Below are positions 8,568 to 16,096 of a DNA stretch of 40,053 bases, one piece after another; position 1 is the first letter of the stretch, and every line of letters starts with the position of its first letter. Made by a program: the position numbers and the translations under genes. A model generated the notes under the pieces. It worked only from the letters and a program-made list of their open reading frames with translations. It was not told the DNA's origin and did no database searches. This stretch comes from Chromatiales bacterium (GTDB lineage: Bacteria > Pseudomonadota > Gammaproteobacteria > Chromatiales > Chromatiaceae). The stretch is from NCBI GenBank assembly GCA_022360905.1, contig JAKSBX010000275.1:1-40053 (forward strand). The letters run 5' to 3'.

Positions 8568-9500
8568 CTAGGCTGAAAAGCGCCAGCAGCGATAGGGGGA
8601 GTGGCGTCCGAAGTCCTCGGGCACCACTTGTTTTGTAATCTCTTCGTGGCTCCCGGCGTCGCTCAACCAGGGAGAGAGTTTGAATCCCCGGCGGTTTGTT
8701 GAAAAGATCAATTCGCCATCCCTGTTCAGCAGCTTCAGGCAGGATTCGATCAAACGCGCATGATCCCGCTGTACATCGAGGGTCTCTTGCATTTTCTTGG
8801 AATTGGAAAAGCTCGGCGGGTCGAGCACGATCAGGCCGAACTGCCTACGCTCCCGAATTGCCCGTTCGAGATATTGGAATGCATCCTCACGGACCAGCTC
8901 ATGCCGTTCGTCAGCATAGCCGTTGAGCGCCAGGTTGCGTCGTGTCCACTCCTGGTAGGTATTGGAGAGATCGACGCTGACGCTGGCATGGGCCCCTCCG
9001 GCCGCCGCATAAACGGTGAAGCTTCCGGTATAGGCGAACAGGTTCAGCACCCGCTTGCCGCCGCAGCGTTCCCGCACCAGGCCGCGGGTGTTCCTGTGAT
9101 CCAGAAACAGGCCGGTATCCAGATAGCTCTGGAGGTCGATTTCAAACCGCAGGCCGCCTTCGCTGACCACCAGGGGCTCGCCGGTGAGGCCGGTTTTTTC
9201 GTATTGGTTCAGCCCTCTTTGGCGCTGGCGGGTTTTGACCGCCAAGTGATGAGCCGGGATCTGCAATGTCTCGCAGATGGCTTCCGCTATCTCTCCCTGT
9301 TGGCCTTCACTGAGCGGCTCAAGACCCTTACGGGCAAAGATCTGGGCGTGGGTGTGGCCTTCATACCAGTCGATGGCCAATGGGAATTCCGGTATGTCCC
9401 GGTCATAGAAGCGGTAACAGCTGATATCCCGGCGGCGCGCCCACTTGCTCCAGTGGCGTTGGTTCTTGCGCAGCCGGTTTGTGAAGGCGCTCAGGTCCAT
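8568..9500 (-). CDS. class I SAM-dependent rRNA methyltransferase, RlmK/RlmI-like
   Basis: 310 residues from the ATG at 9500. The frame stays open a further 88 codons upstream, but those overlap the DUF423 gene and do not look like this family. The N-terminal part (FTNRLRKNQRHWSKWARRRDISCYRFYDRDIPE) and the following region match the C-terminal half of E. coli RlmKL, the 23S rRNA m7G2069 methyltransferase. SAM motif I is VLNLFAYTGSFTVYAA from residue 151. The catalytic-loop motif LDPPSFSNSK lies near residue 226. Here RlmK stands alone rather than fused to RlmL. Its ATG shares one base with the stop of the DUF423 gene, so translational coupling is likely. Confidence 0.88.
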   Translation of the reverse strand: MDLSAFTNRLRKNQRHWSKWARRRDISCYRFYDRDIPEFPLAIDWYEGHTHAQIFARKGLEPLSEGQQGEIAEAICETLQIPAHHLAVKTRQRQRGLNQYEKTGLTGEPLVVSEGGLRFEIDLQSYLDTGLFLDHRNTRGLVRERCGGKRVLNLFAYTGSFTVYAAAGGAHASVSVDLSNTYQEWTRRNLALNGYADERHELVREDAFQYLERAIRERRQFGLIVLDPPSFSNSKKMQETLDVQRDHARLIESCLKLLNRDGELIFSTNRRGFKLSPWLSDAGSHEEITKQVVPEDFGRHSPYRCWRFSA

Positions 9501-9874
9501 CAGCGGGGCAGGCGCCAGGCGGCCAGAACCAGTGCGAGCCAGCCGGCGATAAATGCGCTGCCGCCAATCGGGGTCAACAGCGCCAGGCCGCGCAGATCGG
9601 TGAGGGCCATCAGATAGAGGCTGCCGGAGAAGAGCAGCATGCCGGCGACGAACAACCAGCCGGCAATATTCAGCGAACGTCCCGCATGCTGCATGGCCAG
9701 CAGGCCGGCGCCGAACAGGGCCAGGGTATGCAGGCCCTGGTAGTGTACGGCCTTTTGCCACCACTCCATATGAGTAGGCGGGATGCTGCGCTCCAGGGCG
9801 TGGGCGCCAAAGGCGCCCAGGATGACCAGCAGAAAGCCGCTGATCGAGGCGATGATCAGAAAACGCCTGGCCAA
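9500..9874 (-). CDS. DUF423 family small membrane protein
   Basis: 124 residues, nearly all hydrophobic, with about four helices. The N terminus FLIIASISGFLLVILGAFGAHAL and the C-terminal LTPIGGSAFIAGWLALVLAA are the recognisable DUF423 signatures (YgdD in E. coli). The molecular function is unknown. Translation appears to begin at a TTG, one base after the stop of the upstream gene, and its stop codon overlaps the ATG of the methyltransferase gene. The three genes are thus one tightly packed transcription unit. Confidence 0.88.
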   Translation of the reverse strand: MARRFLIIASISGFLLVILGAFGAHALERSIPPTHMEWWQKAVHYQGLHTLALFGAGLLAMQHAGRSLNIAGWLFVAGMLLFSGSLYLMALTDLRGLALLTPIGGSAFIAGWLALVLAAWRLPR

Positions 9875-9875
9875 T

Positions 9876-10424
9876 TCAGCTCTCCTGTTGCAAGCGTTTC
9901 AGTTCATCCAGAATACCCAGCACCATTGCTTCCGTGCGGCTGTCCATCTGTTTGCACAGCTTGTCGGGGTCCCGCTCACCGTTGATCAACGGACGGATCA
10001 CCGCCGCCAGCTGAGACATGGGGCCGCCTGCCTTGCTCATCTGCTCAGCCATCTCCGCAATGATCTGCAGGGCCTGGGCGTTACCGCTGCCCGCGGCGTG
10101 GATCATGGCTGCGAGTCCCGGAGCGGCCATCGCCGGGTCGGGTTTTGCGTTGGGGTCGGGTAGGGTGGCGGGGTCCTGCAGGCCGCGCAAAATGGCTTCG
10201 GCAATAACCTGATCCTCTTCATCGAGGCCGTTCAGCAACTCAATATCCCGGCGACCCCCCTGAAAGATCTGGCGGATGCAATGAGTCAGATCGGTCCAGC
10301 CGCTGTCAGCCGCCATTTTCAATAACTGTTCGAATTCATCCTGGCGGTCGGGTTGCTGCCCGGTGACCACTACCTGGTTGATGAAATTCGCGTGTACCGC
10401 CAATATCTGGTCCTTCTTGTTCAT
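9876..10424 (-). CDS. conserved-looking hypothetical protein, helical and acidic
   Basis: 182 residues, cytoplasmic by appearance: no signal peptide or membrane helix. It is rich in Ala, Gln, Asp and Glu, and is predicted to be mainly helical, with a Pro/Asp-rich hinge (PATLPDPNAKPDPAMAAPG) in the middle. I do not recognise a family. The start ATG has GGCGAG in front. It is the first gene of the compact group with DUF423 and the RlmK-like methyltransferase, separated from DUF423 by one base, and 50 bases after the thioredoxin-HEAT gene on the same strand. Confidence 0.75.
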   Translation of the reverse strand: MNKKDQILAVHANFINQVVVTGQQPDRQDEFEQLLKMAADSGWTDLTHCIRQIFQGGRRDIELLNGLDEEDQVIAEAILRGLQDPATLPDPNAKPDPAMAAPGLAAMIHAAGSGNAQALQIIAEMAEQMSKAGGPMSQLAAVIRPLINGERDPDKLCKQMDSRTEAMVLGILDELKRLQQES

Positions 10425-10474
10425 CTCGCCGGTTCCACTGTGTGATGGGTCGTTAGACCCAAAAAGGAGAGAAT

Positions 10475-11110
10475 CTACACTAATTTCAGAGAGTCCGCCG
10501 CTATTTCCCGGACATCGGGATGGTCATCCTCAAGCAGCGTGTTCAAAACCCGCTTTGCTTCGGGCGAGCGGGTCAATCCGAGAAAGTGAGCGGCGTCGGC
10601 GCGAATATTCGCTTCGGAGGATTGGCAAAGCGCGGTCAGCGTGGGCAAGACATCGCGCAGGCGTGGGTCTCCTTCCAACTGTTCCATTACCACCCCGACG
10701 CCGATACGGGCGGCCATTGGGGTGGATTCTGCGCTCAGCAACTCGAGTAGATCCACCAGGTTTTCAGGTTGCCGGTCAAGCCAAGCGATCACCTTATCCG
10801 GCCGTTGGGCTCCCAGGCACTCGACGAAATAGTCGGAGACGCCGCTGTTGGCGGCGGCTCTGGCCACCCATTGGTCCAGCTCTCCGGGAGTCAGTGCACC
10901 CTCCAGTTCGAACTGTCCGACCCGGGTCCAGGGAACGCTACGGGTGCCCACTTCGCCGGCAACCTCGGGGTGGGCGACTATGTTGATCGCTTCGAGACGT
11001 CCGATTCTGCCCTGCTTAAGGAGACCGTTCAGGGTTTCCAGGACCGAAGGGCAGTGATGGCAGCCGGTGGCGAGCAGAAAAAGAACGTCGGGGGTTTCTG
11101 TTTGGCTCAT
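10475..11110 (-). CDS. thioredoxin-like domain fused to HEAT repeats
   Basis: 211 residues from the ATG at 11110; a GTG three codons upstream (11119) is an alternative start. Residues 1-75 look like a thioredoxin fold: a beta strand VLFLLAT, the active-site GCHHC (Cys17, Cys20), a helix, and RSVPW supplying the cis-proline. Residues about 90-211 are helical pairs of HEAT type, for example ANIRADAAHFLGLTRSPEAKRVLNTL followed by HPDVREIAADSLKLV. HEAT arrays normally bind proteins, so a thiol-redox enzyme with a docking module is the natural inference. It lacks a signal peptide and should act in the cytoplasm. It is divergent to aprBA across a 565-base region. Confidence 0.78.
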   Translation of the reverse strand: MSQTETPDVLFLLATGCHHCPSVLETLNGLLKQGRIGRLEAINIVAHPEVAGEVGTRSVPWTRVGQFELEGALTPGELDQWVARAAANSGVSDYFVECLGAQRPDKVIAWLDRQPENLVDLLELLSAESTPMAARIGVGVVMEQLEGDPRLRDVLPTLTALCQSSEANIRADAAHFLGLTRSPEAKRVLNTLLEDDHPDVREIAADSLKLV

Positions 11111-11240
11111 GTTCGGCACTCAAAAAGGCGTCACTCTAACCTAGGGCCGTAATTTCGGGAAGAAAATCAACCCTTGATCGAAGTGATGTGGCCGGAAATG
11201 GCGTGAAAGGGCAATCAATCAGCGGATTTTTATGTGATAC

Positions 11241-11276
11241 GTCTATCTCCCTTGGGATAGACCCGCTTTGAAAGCG
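11241..11276. repeat. two tandem hairpins in the aprBA upstream region
   Basis: GTCTATC (11241-11247) pairs with GATAGAC (11256-11262) over an 8-base spacer, and CGCTTT-G-AAAGCG follows at 11264-11276. They lie more than 120 bases upstream of the thioredoxin-HEAT start and 400 bases upstream of aprB. They could be structure in either leader. Confidence 0.45.
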
Positions 11277-11347
11277 CCGGATTTACCCTGGATCCGATTG
11301 AAGGCCATGACGCTGTTATTGGTAATTTTGTTCGTATAAATAGATAG

Positions 11348-11363
11348 TTACTAACCTTAGTAA
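11348..11363. promoter_or_regulatory. operator-like palindrome upstream of aprBA
   Basis: TTACTAA-CC-TTAGTAA is a perfect 16-base palindrome, followed a few bases later by CTAAGTAA (11368-11375), a further near-copy of the half site. A repeated half site in an AT-rich stretch upstream of a major catabolic operon suggests regulator binding. The regulator is unknown. Confidence 0.45.
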
Positions 11364-11545
11364 AATGCTAAGTAATTCAGCGGGCTAGGTCAATAAGCGT
11401 ATTTTATGTGCCCTCATTAAAAAATTGTTTGGCTAAAGCGTGTGCAAGGCATTAATGTTTGTCGCCCCGATATCCGGGTTGCGCGTGTGCGTGCGAGGGA
11501 GTGCCTGGCAATGTGGTCTGGCTGAATCGGGTTCGAATCACGGTT

Positions 11546-11564
11546 CCGCGCTACGTTAGTGCGG
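11546..11564 (+). repeat. hairpin in the aprB leader
   Basis: CCGCGCTA (11546-11553), loop CGT, TAGTGCGG (11557-11564): eight pairs with one G-T wobble. It is about 110 bases before the aprB start, so would be within the 5' leader of the messenger if transcription starts upstream. Confidence 0.4.
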
Positions 11565-11675
11565 GCCTGGATAGAATTAAAATGAACTACACCGGGCGTA
11601 TCCGGTTGTGCTTCAAAGCCGTGGCAGACTGCGGCGGCTGAATCACTGCAGTGAAACCCTTAGGAGAAAAACACC

Positions 11676-12149
11676 ATGCCTACATTTGTGCGTACTGAGA
11701 AGTGCGATGGCTGTAAAGGCCAGGACAGGACAGCTTGCATGTACATCTGTCCCCATGACCTGATGAAGCTGGATAAAGACGGCTCAGAAACCGGTCATGC
11801 CATGAAGTCATTCAACCAGGAGCCTGAGCAGTGCTGGGAGTGCTACTCCTGCATCAAGATCTGTCCTCAGCAGGCGATCGAAGCGCGTCCTTACGCCGAT
11901 ATCGTGCCCCTGGGCGCTTCCGTACAGCCTCTGCGCGGTACCGATTCCATCATGTGGACCATCAAGTTCCGCAACGGCACCATGAAGCGCTTCAAGTTCC
12001 CGATCCGCACCACTCCTGAGGGTTCCATCGATCCTTACGGCGGCAAGCCTGCCGCTGATATGGCGAAGATCGGCGAGCCCGGTTTCTTCAATCACAACGA
12101 GCAGAACGGCTACCGCGCCGGTGATGCCAGTGAACTGATCCGCAAGTGA
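11676..12149 (+). CDS. aprB: adenylylsulfate (APS) reductase beta subunit
   Basis: 157 residues. AprB carries the two [4Fe-4S] clusters that pass electrons to or from the FAD of AprA in reversible APS/sulfite interconversion. The ligands are visible: Cys10, Cys13, Cys21 and Cys25 (CDGC..ACMYICP) for one cluster, and Cys53, Cys56, Cys59 and Cys63 (CWECYSCIKICP) for the other. The C-terminal tail beginning SIMWTIKFRNGTMKRFKFPIR wraps around AprA in known structures. It is a cytoplasmic protein. aprA follows 51 bases later. A good AGGAG precedes the ATG. In sulfur oxidisers the complex runs oxidatively, forming APS from sulfite and AMP. No aprM or qmo gene is present in this window to receive the electrons. 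Confidence 0.97.
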   Translation: MPTFVRTEKCDGCKGQDRTACMYICPHDLMKLDKDGSETGHAMKSFNQEPEQCWECYSCIKICPQQAIEARPYADIVPLGASVQPLRGTDSIMWTIKFRNGTMKRFKFPIRTTPEGSIDPYGGKPAADMAKIGEPGFFNHNEQNGYRAGDASELIRK

Positions 12150-12200
12150 GCCGGATTCAGACAGATTATTCAGGAATATAGATAATTCGAGGTATATGAA

Positions 12201-14186
12201 ATGGCTGAATTCGGAAATCCGGAAGTCGTCCAAGAAGAGGTAGACATCCTGCTGATCGGCGGCGGTATGGCCTGTAGTGGCGCCGCTTATGAGATCGGTC
12301 CTTGGGTGCAGGCCGCTGGTGCCGACATCAAAGTCAAGCTGGTCGACAAGGCTGCTATGGATCGCTCTGGCGCTGTTGCCCAGGGTCTGTCCGCTATCAA
12401 CACCTACATCGGCTCCGAGCAGGATCCCGCCGATTACGCCCGCATGGTCTCCAACGACCTGATGGGTATCACCCGTGACGACCTGGCCTACGATCTGGGC
12501 CGCCACGTCGACGAGTCCGTACATCTGTTCGAAGAGTGGGGCCTGCCGATCTGGAAGACCGATGAGAACGGTGAGCGTCACGATGGTTCCAAAGGCATGA
12601 CGCCTCTGAAAGACGGCGGCAAGCCCGTACGTTCCGGTAAGTGGCAGATCATGATTAACGGCGAATCCTACAAGTGGATCGTCGCTGAAGCCGCCAAGAA
12701 AGCCCTGGGCATGGACAACATCCAGGAGCGTATCTTCATCGTCAAGCTGGTCAACGACAAGAACGATCCCAACCGCATCGCCGGTGCGGTCGGTTTCTCG
12801 GTTCGTGAGCACAAGCTTTTCATCTTCAAGGCAAAAGCGATCCTGCTGGCCGCCGGTGGTTGTGTAAACATCTTCCGTCCCCGCTCAGTGGGTGAAGGTC
12901 AGGGCCGTGCCTGGTACCCGGTTTGGAACGCTGGTTCCACCTACGCCATGGCTGCCGAAGCCGGCGCTGAGCTGACCATGATGGAAAACCGCTTCGTACC
13001 GACCCGTTTCAAAGACGGTTACGGTCCTGTCGGTGCCTGGTTCCTGCTGTTCAAATCCAAAGCTACCAACGCTTTCGGTGAAGTCTACATGGATCGCAAC
13101 AAGGAGATGCTGGACGACTATCCTCCTTACGGCCAGGCTGCCGTTCCGGCTTCCTGCCTGCGTAACCACCTGATGCTGAAAGAGATGCGTGAAGGCCGTG
13201 GCCCGATCTGGATGGACACCGTCACCGCGCTTGCCAACCTGCGTGAGACCCTGTCTCCTCGTGAGGTTAAGCATCTGGAAGCCGAGGCTTGGGAAGACTT
13301 CCTGGATATGTGTATCGGTCAGTGCGGTATCTGGGCCGGTGAGAACATCGAGCCGGAGAAGAAAAACTCTGAGCTGATGCCTACCGAACCCTACCTGCTG
13401 GGCTCTCACTCAGGCTGCTGCGGCATCTGGACTTCCGGTCCTGACGATGTGGGTGCGCCTACCGAAGAGACCGAAGCCGGCGTACCAGAGCACCTGCCTA
13501 AAGGTTGGAACTGGGGCTACCGTGGCATGACCACCATTTCCGGTCTGTTCACCGCTGGCGACGGCGTGGGCGCTTCCGGTCACAAGTTCTCTTCCGGTTC
13601 ACACGCTGAAGGCCGTATGGCTGCCAAGGCGATGGTGAAATACGTCATGGACAACAAGGACTTCACTCCTGAGTTGGACACCGATGTTGATACCCTGATC
13701 GAAGAGATCTACCGTCCGGTCCGTAACTACCTTGAGCACAAGGACTACACCACTGCGATCGATGTTAACCCCAACTACATCACTCCTCGCATGTTGCAGT
13801 TCCGTCTGCAGAAGGTTATGGATGAGTACGTTGCCGGTGTTGCTACCTACTACACCACCAACGAGCACATGCTGGACCTGGCTGAGCAGAAGCTGGAAAT
13901 GCTGAAAGAAGATGCGCTCAAGATGCGTGCGAAAGACCTCCACGAGCTGCTGCGTGCTTGGGAGAACTATCACCGTATCCTGACTGCTGAAGCTCACATG
14001 AAACACATTCAGTTCCGTCAAGAGTCTCGTTATCCTGGTTTCTACTACCGCATGGATAAGAACTTTGTCGACGAAGAGAACTGGAAGTGCTTCGTGAACT
14101 CTGTCTACGACAAAGAGACTAAGACCTACAAATGCTTCAAACGCGCACATGTCGACATCGTCGACAAAGCCAAGCTGTTCAAGTAA
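12201..14186 (+). CDS. aprA: adenylylsulfate (APS) reductase alpha subunit
   Basis: 661 residues, the usual length. AprA is the FAD-bearing catalytic subunit of the succinate dehydrogenase/fumarate reductase flavoprotein superfamily. The dinucleotide-binding motif is LLIGGGMACSGAA at residues 17-29, followed by DRSGAVAQGLSAINTYIG. The distinctive SHSGCCGIWTSGPDD and TAGDGVGASGHKFSSGSHAEGR regions surround the substrate and FAD site. It forms a 1:1 complex with AprB. Codon use here and in aprB is strongly biased to a small codon set (CGT, CTG, GGT, AAG), as expected for very abundant proteins, and differs from the less biased neighbours. A terminator follows. Confidence 0.98.
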   Translation: MAEFGNPEVVQEEVDILLIGGGMACSGAAYEIGPWVQAAGADIKVKLVDKAAMDRSGAVAQGLSAINTYIGSEQDPADYARMVSNDLMGITRDDLAYDLGRHVDESVHLFEEWGLPIWKTDENGERHDGSKGMTPLKDGGKPVRSGKWQIMINGESYKWIVAEAAKKALGMDNIQERIFIVKLVNDKNDPNRIAGAVGFSVREHKLFIFKAKAILLAAGGCVNIFRPRSVGEGQGRAWYPVWNAGSTYAMAAEAGAELTMMENRFVPTRFKDGYGPVGAWFLLFKSKATNAFGEVYMDRNKEMLDDYPPYGQAAVPASCLRNHLMLKEMREGRGPIWMDTVTALANLRETLSPREVKHLEAEAWEDFLDMCIGQCGIWAGENIEPEKKNSELMPTEPYLLGSHSGCCGIWTSGPDDVGAPTEETEAGVPEHLPKGWNWGYRGMTTISGLFTAGDGVGASGHKFSSGSHAEGRMAAKAMVKYVMDNKDFTPELDTDVDTLIEEIYRPVRNYLEHKDYTTAIDVNPNYITPRMLQFRLQKVMDEYVAGVATYYTTNEHMLDLAEQKLEMLKEDALKMRAKDLHELLRAWENYHRILTAEAHMKHIQFRQESRYPGFYYRMDKNFVDEENWKCFVNSVYDKETKTYKCFKRAHVDIVDKAKLFK

Positions 14187-14213
14187 TAGCTGGCAGCCGT
14201 AGGGCTTAAAAAA

Positions 14214-14245
14214 GTCCGGGCGTCCTTGTGGCGTCCGGGCTTTTT
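14214..14245 (+). terminator. Rho-independent terminator of aprBA
   Basis: GTCCGGGCG (14214-14222) pairs with CGTCCGGGC (14232-14240), nine pairs with two G-T wobbles, followed by TTTTT (14241-14245). An A-run before the stem mirrors the T-run, so the hairpin can extend. It lies 28 bases after the aprA stop. Confidence 0.85.
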
Positions 14246-14323
14246 CTGTCTTAGGAGTATTGTCTGGCAAAAATGTGTTGAACGGATTTTTGCTAGAATT
14301 GCCAGAACATTGATAAACAGATG

Positions 14324-14359
14324 ACTGATCGATCAGTTATTACCGGACTGACTATCCGG
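14324..14359. promoter_or_regulatory. palindromes upstream of the YkgJ-like gene
   Basis: ACTGATC-GATCAGT at 14324-14337 is a perfect 14-base palindrome without spacer. CCGGA (14343-14347) pairs with TCCGG (14355-14359) just after it. They lie in the gap between the aprA terminator and the next gene, where its promoter must be. An operator role is inferred from symmetry only. Confidence 0.45.
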
Positions 14360-14462
14360 AGTTCTGTTACTGCCCAAGAGTATGGGTGCTGTACAGTATA
14401 TTTCGCCGTATCCTAAAGTGGATATGCCGCGAACCAGCCGATACAGATATCGGAGGCCAATG

Positions 14463-15353
14463 ATGAGTGAAAAATTCGACATTCCCTTTAAAAGCAGTTT
14501 TGTACCGGCGGTTTTGGAGCCGGGCGCCACGATAAAGTTTAAGTGTCATAAGGGAATTTCCTGCTTCAATGAGTGTTGCAAGCATGCGGATATCCAATTG
14601 ACGCCCTATGATATTTTGAGGCTAAAAGATAACCTGGACATGAGCGCCACAGAATTCCTCAAAAATCACACGGTCCCTTTCGAGATGGACAAGGATGGGG
14701 TTCCGGGCGTGAAACTGCGTACCGACAATGACGGTGCTTGCAAGTTTGTTACCGAAGAGGGTTGCAGTGTTTACAAGGATCGCCCGACCGCCTGCCGTTA
14801 CTACCCAATCGGCCATATGTCGATGAAGGAGGCAAACGCCAGTGAAGACGAGGCCCGCTACTTTTTGATCCGTGAGGATCACTGTAAAGGCCACGAAGAG
14901 GACCGGGAGATCGCCGTAGACGACTATCGGAAAGAGCAGGAGGTCGAGCTTTACGACCAGATCAACCGGGAGTGGCTGCAGCTGATGCTGAAGAAGAAAT
15001 CGGCCGGCCCCACCATCGGTCGCCCCTCCGACACCAGCCTGCAATTCTTTTTCATGTGTTCCTACGATGTGGATCGGTTGCGCCGGTTTGTCCTGGCTGA
15101 CTCATTCAAGGCCTCCTACGATATGGAAGATTCCTTCTATGAGACGGTGGAGAAAGAGGATCTGGCACTGATGCAGTTTGGCGTCAGGCTGTTGAAACAG
15201 GTGCTGTTCGGCGACGTCACCATTCCGGTCAAGGATAATGCCGTGGAGAAACGCGTCGAAGAGCGTAAGGATATTCTCGAGATGCGCAAAAAGGCGGAGA
15301 TCGAGCTGCACAAGCAGAAGCAGGAGCAGCAGATGAAGGACGCTCTCTCCTGA
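14463..15353 (+). CDS. YkgJ-family cysteine-cluster protein
   Basis: 296 residues from the second of two adjacent ATGs, chosen because GGAGG lies seven bases before it. The first half carries the family pattern: FKCHKGISCFNECCKH (Cys28, 34, 38, 39), then GACKFVTEEGCSVYKDRPTACRYYP near residues 88-112. These cysteines are thought to bind zinc or an iron-sulfur cluster; the function of the family is not settled. The C-terminal half is helical and ends in a very charged coiled-coil-like tail rich in Glu, Lys and Gln. It is co-oriented with aprBA but separated from it by a terminator and has its own terminator, so it is probably a separate unit. Confidence 0.88.
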   Translation: MSEKFDIPFKSSFVPAVLEPGATIKFKCHKGISCFNECCKHADIQLTPYDILRLKDNLDMSATEFLKNHTVPFEMDKDGVPGVKLRTDNDGACKFVTEEGCSVYKDRPTACRYYPIGHMSMKEANASEDEARYFLIREDHCKGHEEDREIAVDDYRKEQEVELYDQINREWLQLMLKKKSAGPTIGRPSDTSLQFFFMCSYDVDRLRRFVLADSFKASYDMEDSFYETVEKEDLALMQFGVRLLKQVLFGDVTIPVKDNAVEKRVEERKDILEMRKKAEIELHKQKQEQQMKDALS

Positions 15354-15367
15354 TCATCCCTCGAAGA

Positions 15368-15392
15368 GGTGCGGCTTTGCCGCGCCTTTTTT
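15368..15392 (+). terminator. Rho-independent terminator of the YkgJ-like gene
   Basis: GGTGCGGC (15368-15375), loop TTT, GCCGCGCC (15379-15386): eight pairs with one wobble, then TTTTTT (15387-15392). It starts 15 bases after the stop codon. Confidence 0.88.
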
Positions 15393-15402
15393 GATGTTGT
15401 TA

Positions 15403-15592
15403 GTCCGCAAATGAACGCTAATGAACGCAAATAAGGGCCGCGAATCGGGATAGGGTTTGTGCCCGGGGGTGTATCCTTCACCAAACTTAGCGTCTGTTTT
15501 GCGCCAACTGGTCTCAATACGAAGTATGGTTTTGAGTTCCAGGCCAAGCCGGTAAATAACCCTATTTGCGTTTATTCGCGTTCATTTGCGGG
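15403..15592. repeat. palindromic element A: long imperfect terminal inverted repeats
   Basis: The left arm (15403-15437) and right arm (15560-15592) are near-perfect reverse complements, about 34 bases each with three substitutions and one indel. They flank about 122 bases without a gene. Each arm contains tandem units of the form GCAAATGAACGC / GCTAATGAACGC. The arms resemble those of the element at 29848-29993, sharing the outer CCGCAAATGRACGC. It lies right after a terminator in a gap between convergent genes. The structure is MITE-like or REP-like; no flanking target-site duplication is evident to me. Confidence 0.75.
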
Positions 15593-15613
15593 CTTCTTCC
15601 CTCTTTTTCCTGC

Positions 15614-15955
15614 CTATCCACTGTAGAGCTGGTCGGTCTTCGCCGCCATGATGAAATCGTTGCGGTGCAGGCCTTTGATCTTGTGGGACCACCAGGTGAC
15701 GGTGGTTTTCCCCCATTCGGTCAGCAGGGCCGGGTGATGGCCCTCGTCTTCGGCCAGAATGCCTACCTTGTTGGTGAAATCCAATGCAGTTACAAAGGTT
15801 TTAAAGGGAAAGACCTTCTCCAACTGCATGACACCGTCCCGAACCTCGATATTCCAATCCGGAATGGCGCGAATCAGCTCAGCGAGCTCCTGATCGCTAA
15901 CTTTTGGTGCGTCAGCGCGACAGGCCTCACACTTTTCCTGTGTTAAGGTTTCCAT
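15614..15955 (-). CDS. phhB: pterin-4a-carbinolamine dehydratase
   Basis: 113 residues, the normal size for the PCD/DCoH family. The enzyme dehydrates 4a-hydroxytetrahydrobiopterin to recycle the pterin cofactor; in bacteria it can also serve other pterin or molybdopterin chemistry. The catalytic signature is seen: [13 protein letters not shown] with His73, His74 and Pro75, then [13 protein letters not shown] supplying His91, with the downstream Asp. No phenylalanine hydroxylase gene lies nearby, so the physiological substrate is open. It is divergent from the REC-TM gene, with an inverted repeat between them. Confidence 0.93.
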   Translation of the reverse strand: METLTQEKCEACRADAPKVSDQELAELIRAIPDWNIEVRDGVMQLEKVFPFKTFVTALDFTNKVGILAEDEGHHPALLTEWGKTTVTWWSHKIKGLHRNDFIMAAKTDQLYSG

Positions 15956-16003
15956 AGGAATATTTCCTCTAATGGTTTATGTCGGATATAGTTGAGTAAT
16001 CGG

Positions 16004-16025
16004 GCCGACGTTCAAAACGGTCGGC
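16004..16025. repeat. inverted repeat in the phhB/REC divergent region
   Basis: GCCGAC (16004-16009) pairs with GTCGGC (16020-16025), and inner GTT/AAC extends it around a small bulge. It lies between the two divergent start codons, about 70 bases before the response-regulator gene, a suitable position for a shared operator. Confidence 0.4.
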
Positions 16026-16096
16026 TTGTTGTAAGGATTATCATGTAGTTTGCTGAAATAGCATACCTAGAAACAACAGGGGAAAGGGTTGGCGTC

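Larger units (their letters stand above)
11120..11675 (+). other. long intergenic leader of aprBA, no gene seen
   Basis: About 556 bases without a convincing coding frame. It contains several hairpins and an operator-like repeat listed separately. A 60-codon open frame at 11459-11641 has no ribosome binding site or recognisable protein, and I do not call it. No clear -35/-10 pair stands out. AGGAG at about 11661-11665 is the ribosome binding site for aprB. Confidence 0.6.

Noticed and set aside
9501-9764. Upstream extension of the RlmK-like methyltransferase frame by 88 codons
   Set aside because: It overlaps the whole 3' part of the DUF423 gene and its residues are Arg/Pro-rich out-of-frame noise. 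The ATG at 9500 gives the normal N terminus.
11430-11446. Sigma-54-like GG...GC elements upstream of aprB
   Set aside because: The GG and GC are 11 bases apart instead of 10, and the surrounding bases match the consensus poorly.
11529-11539. GGGTTCGAATC, a tRNA T-loop look-alike before aprB
   Set aside because: The flanks do not form a T-stem, and no D-arm, anticodon arm or acceptor is present.
11808-12812. Long antisense open frame over aprB/aprA
   Set aside because: It mirrors the strong codon bias of aprBA, has no ribosome binding site and resembles no protein family.
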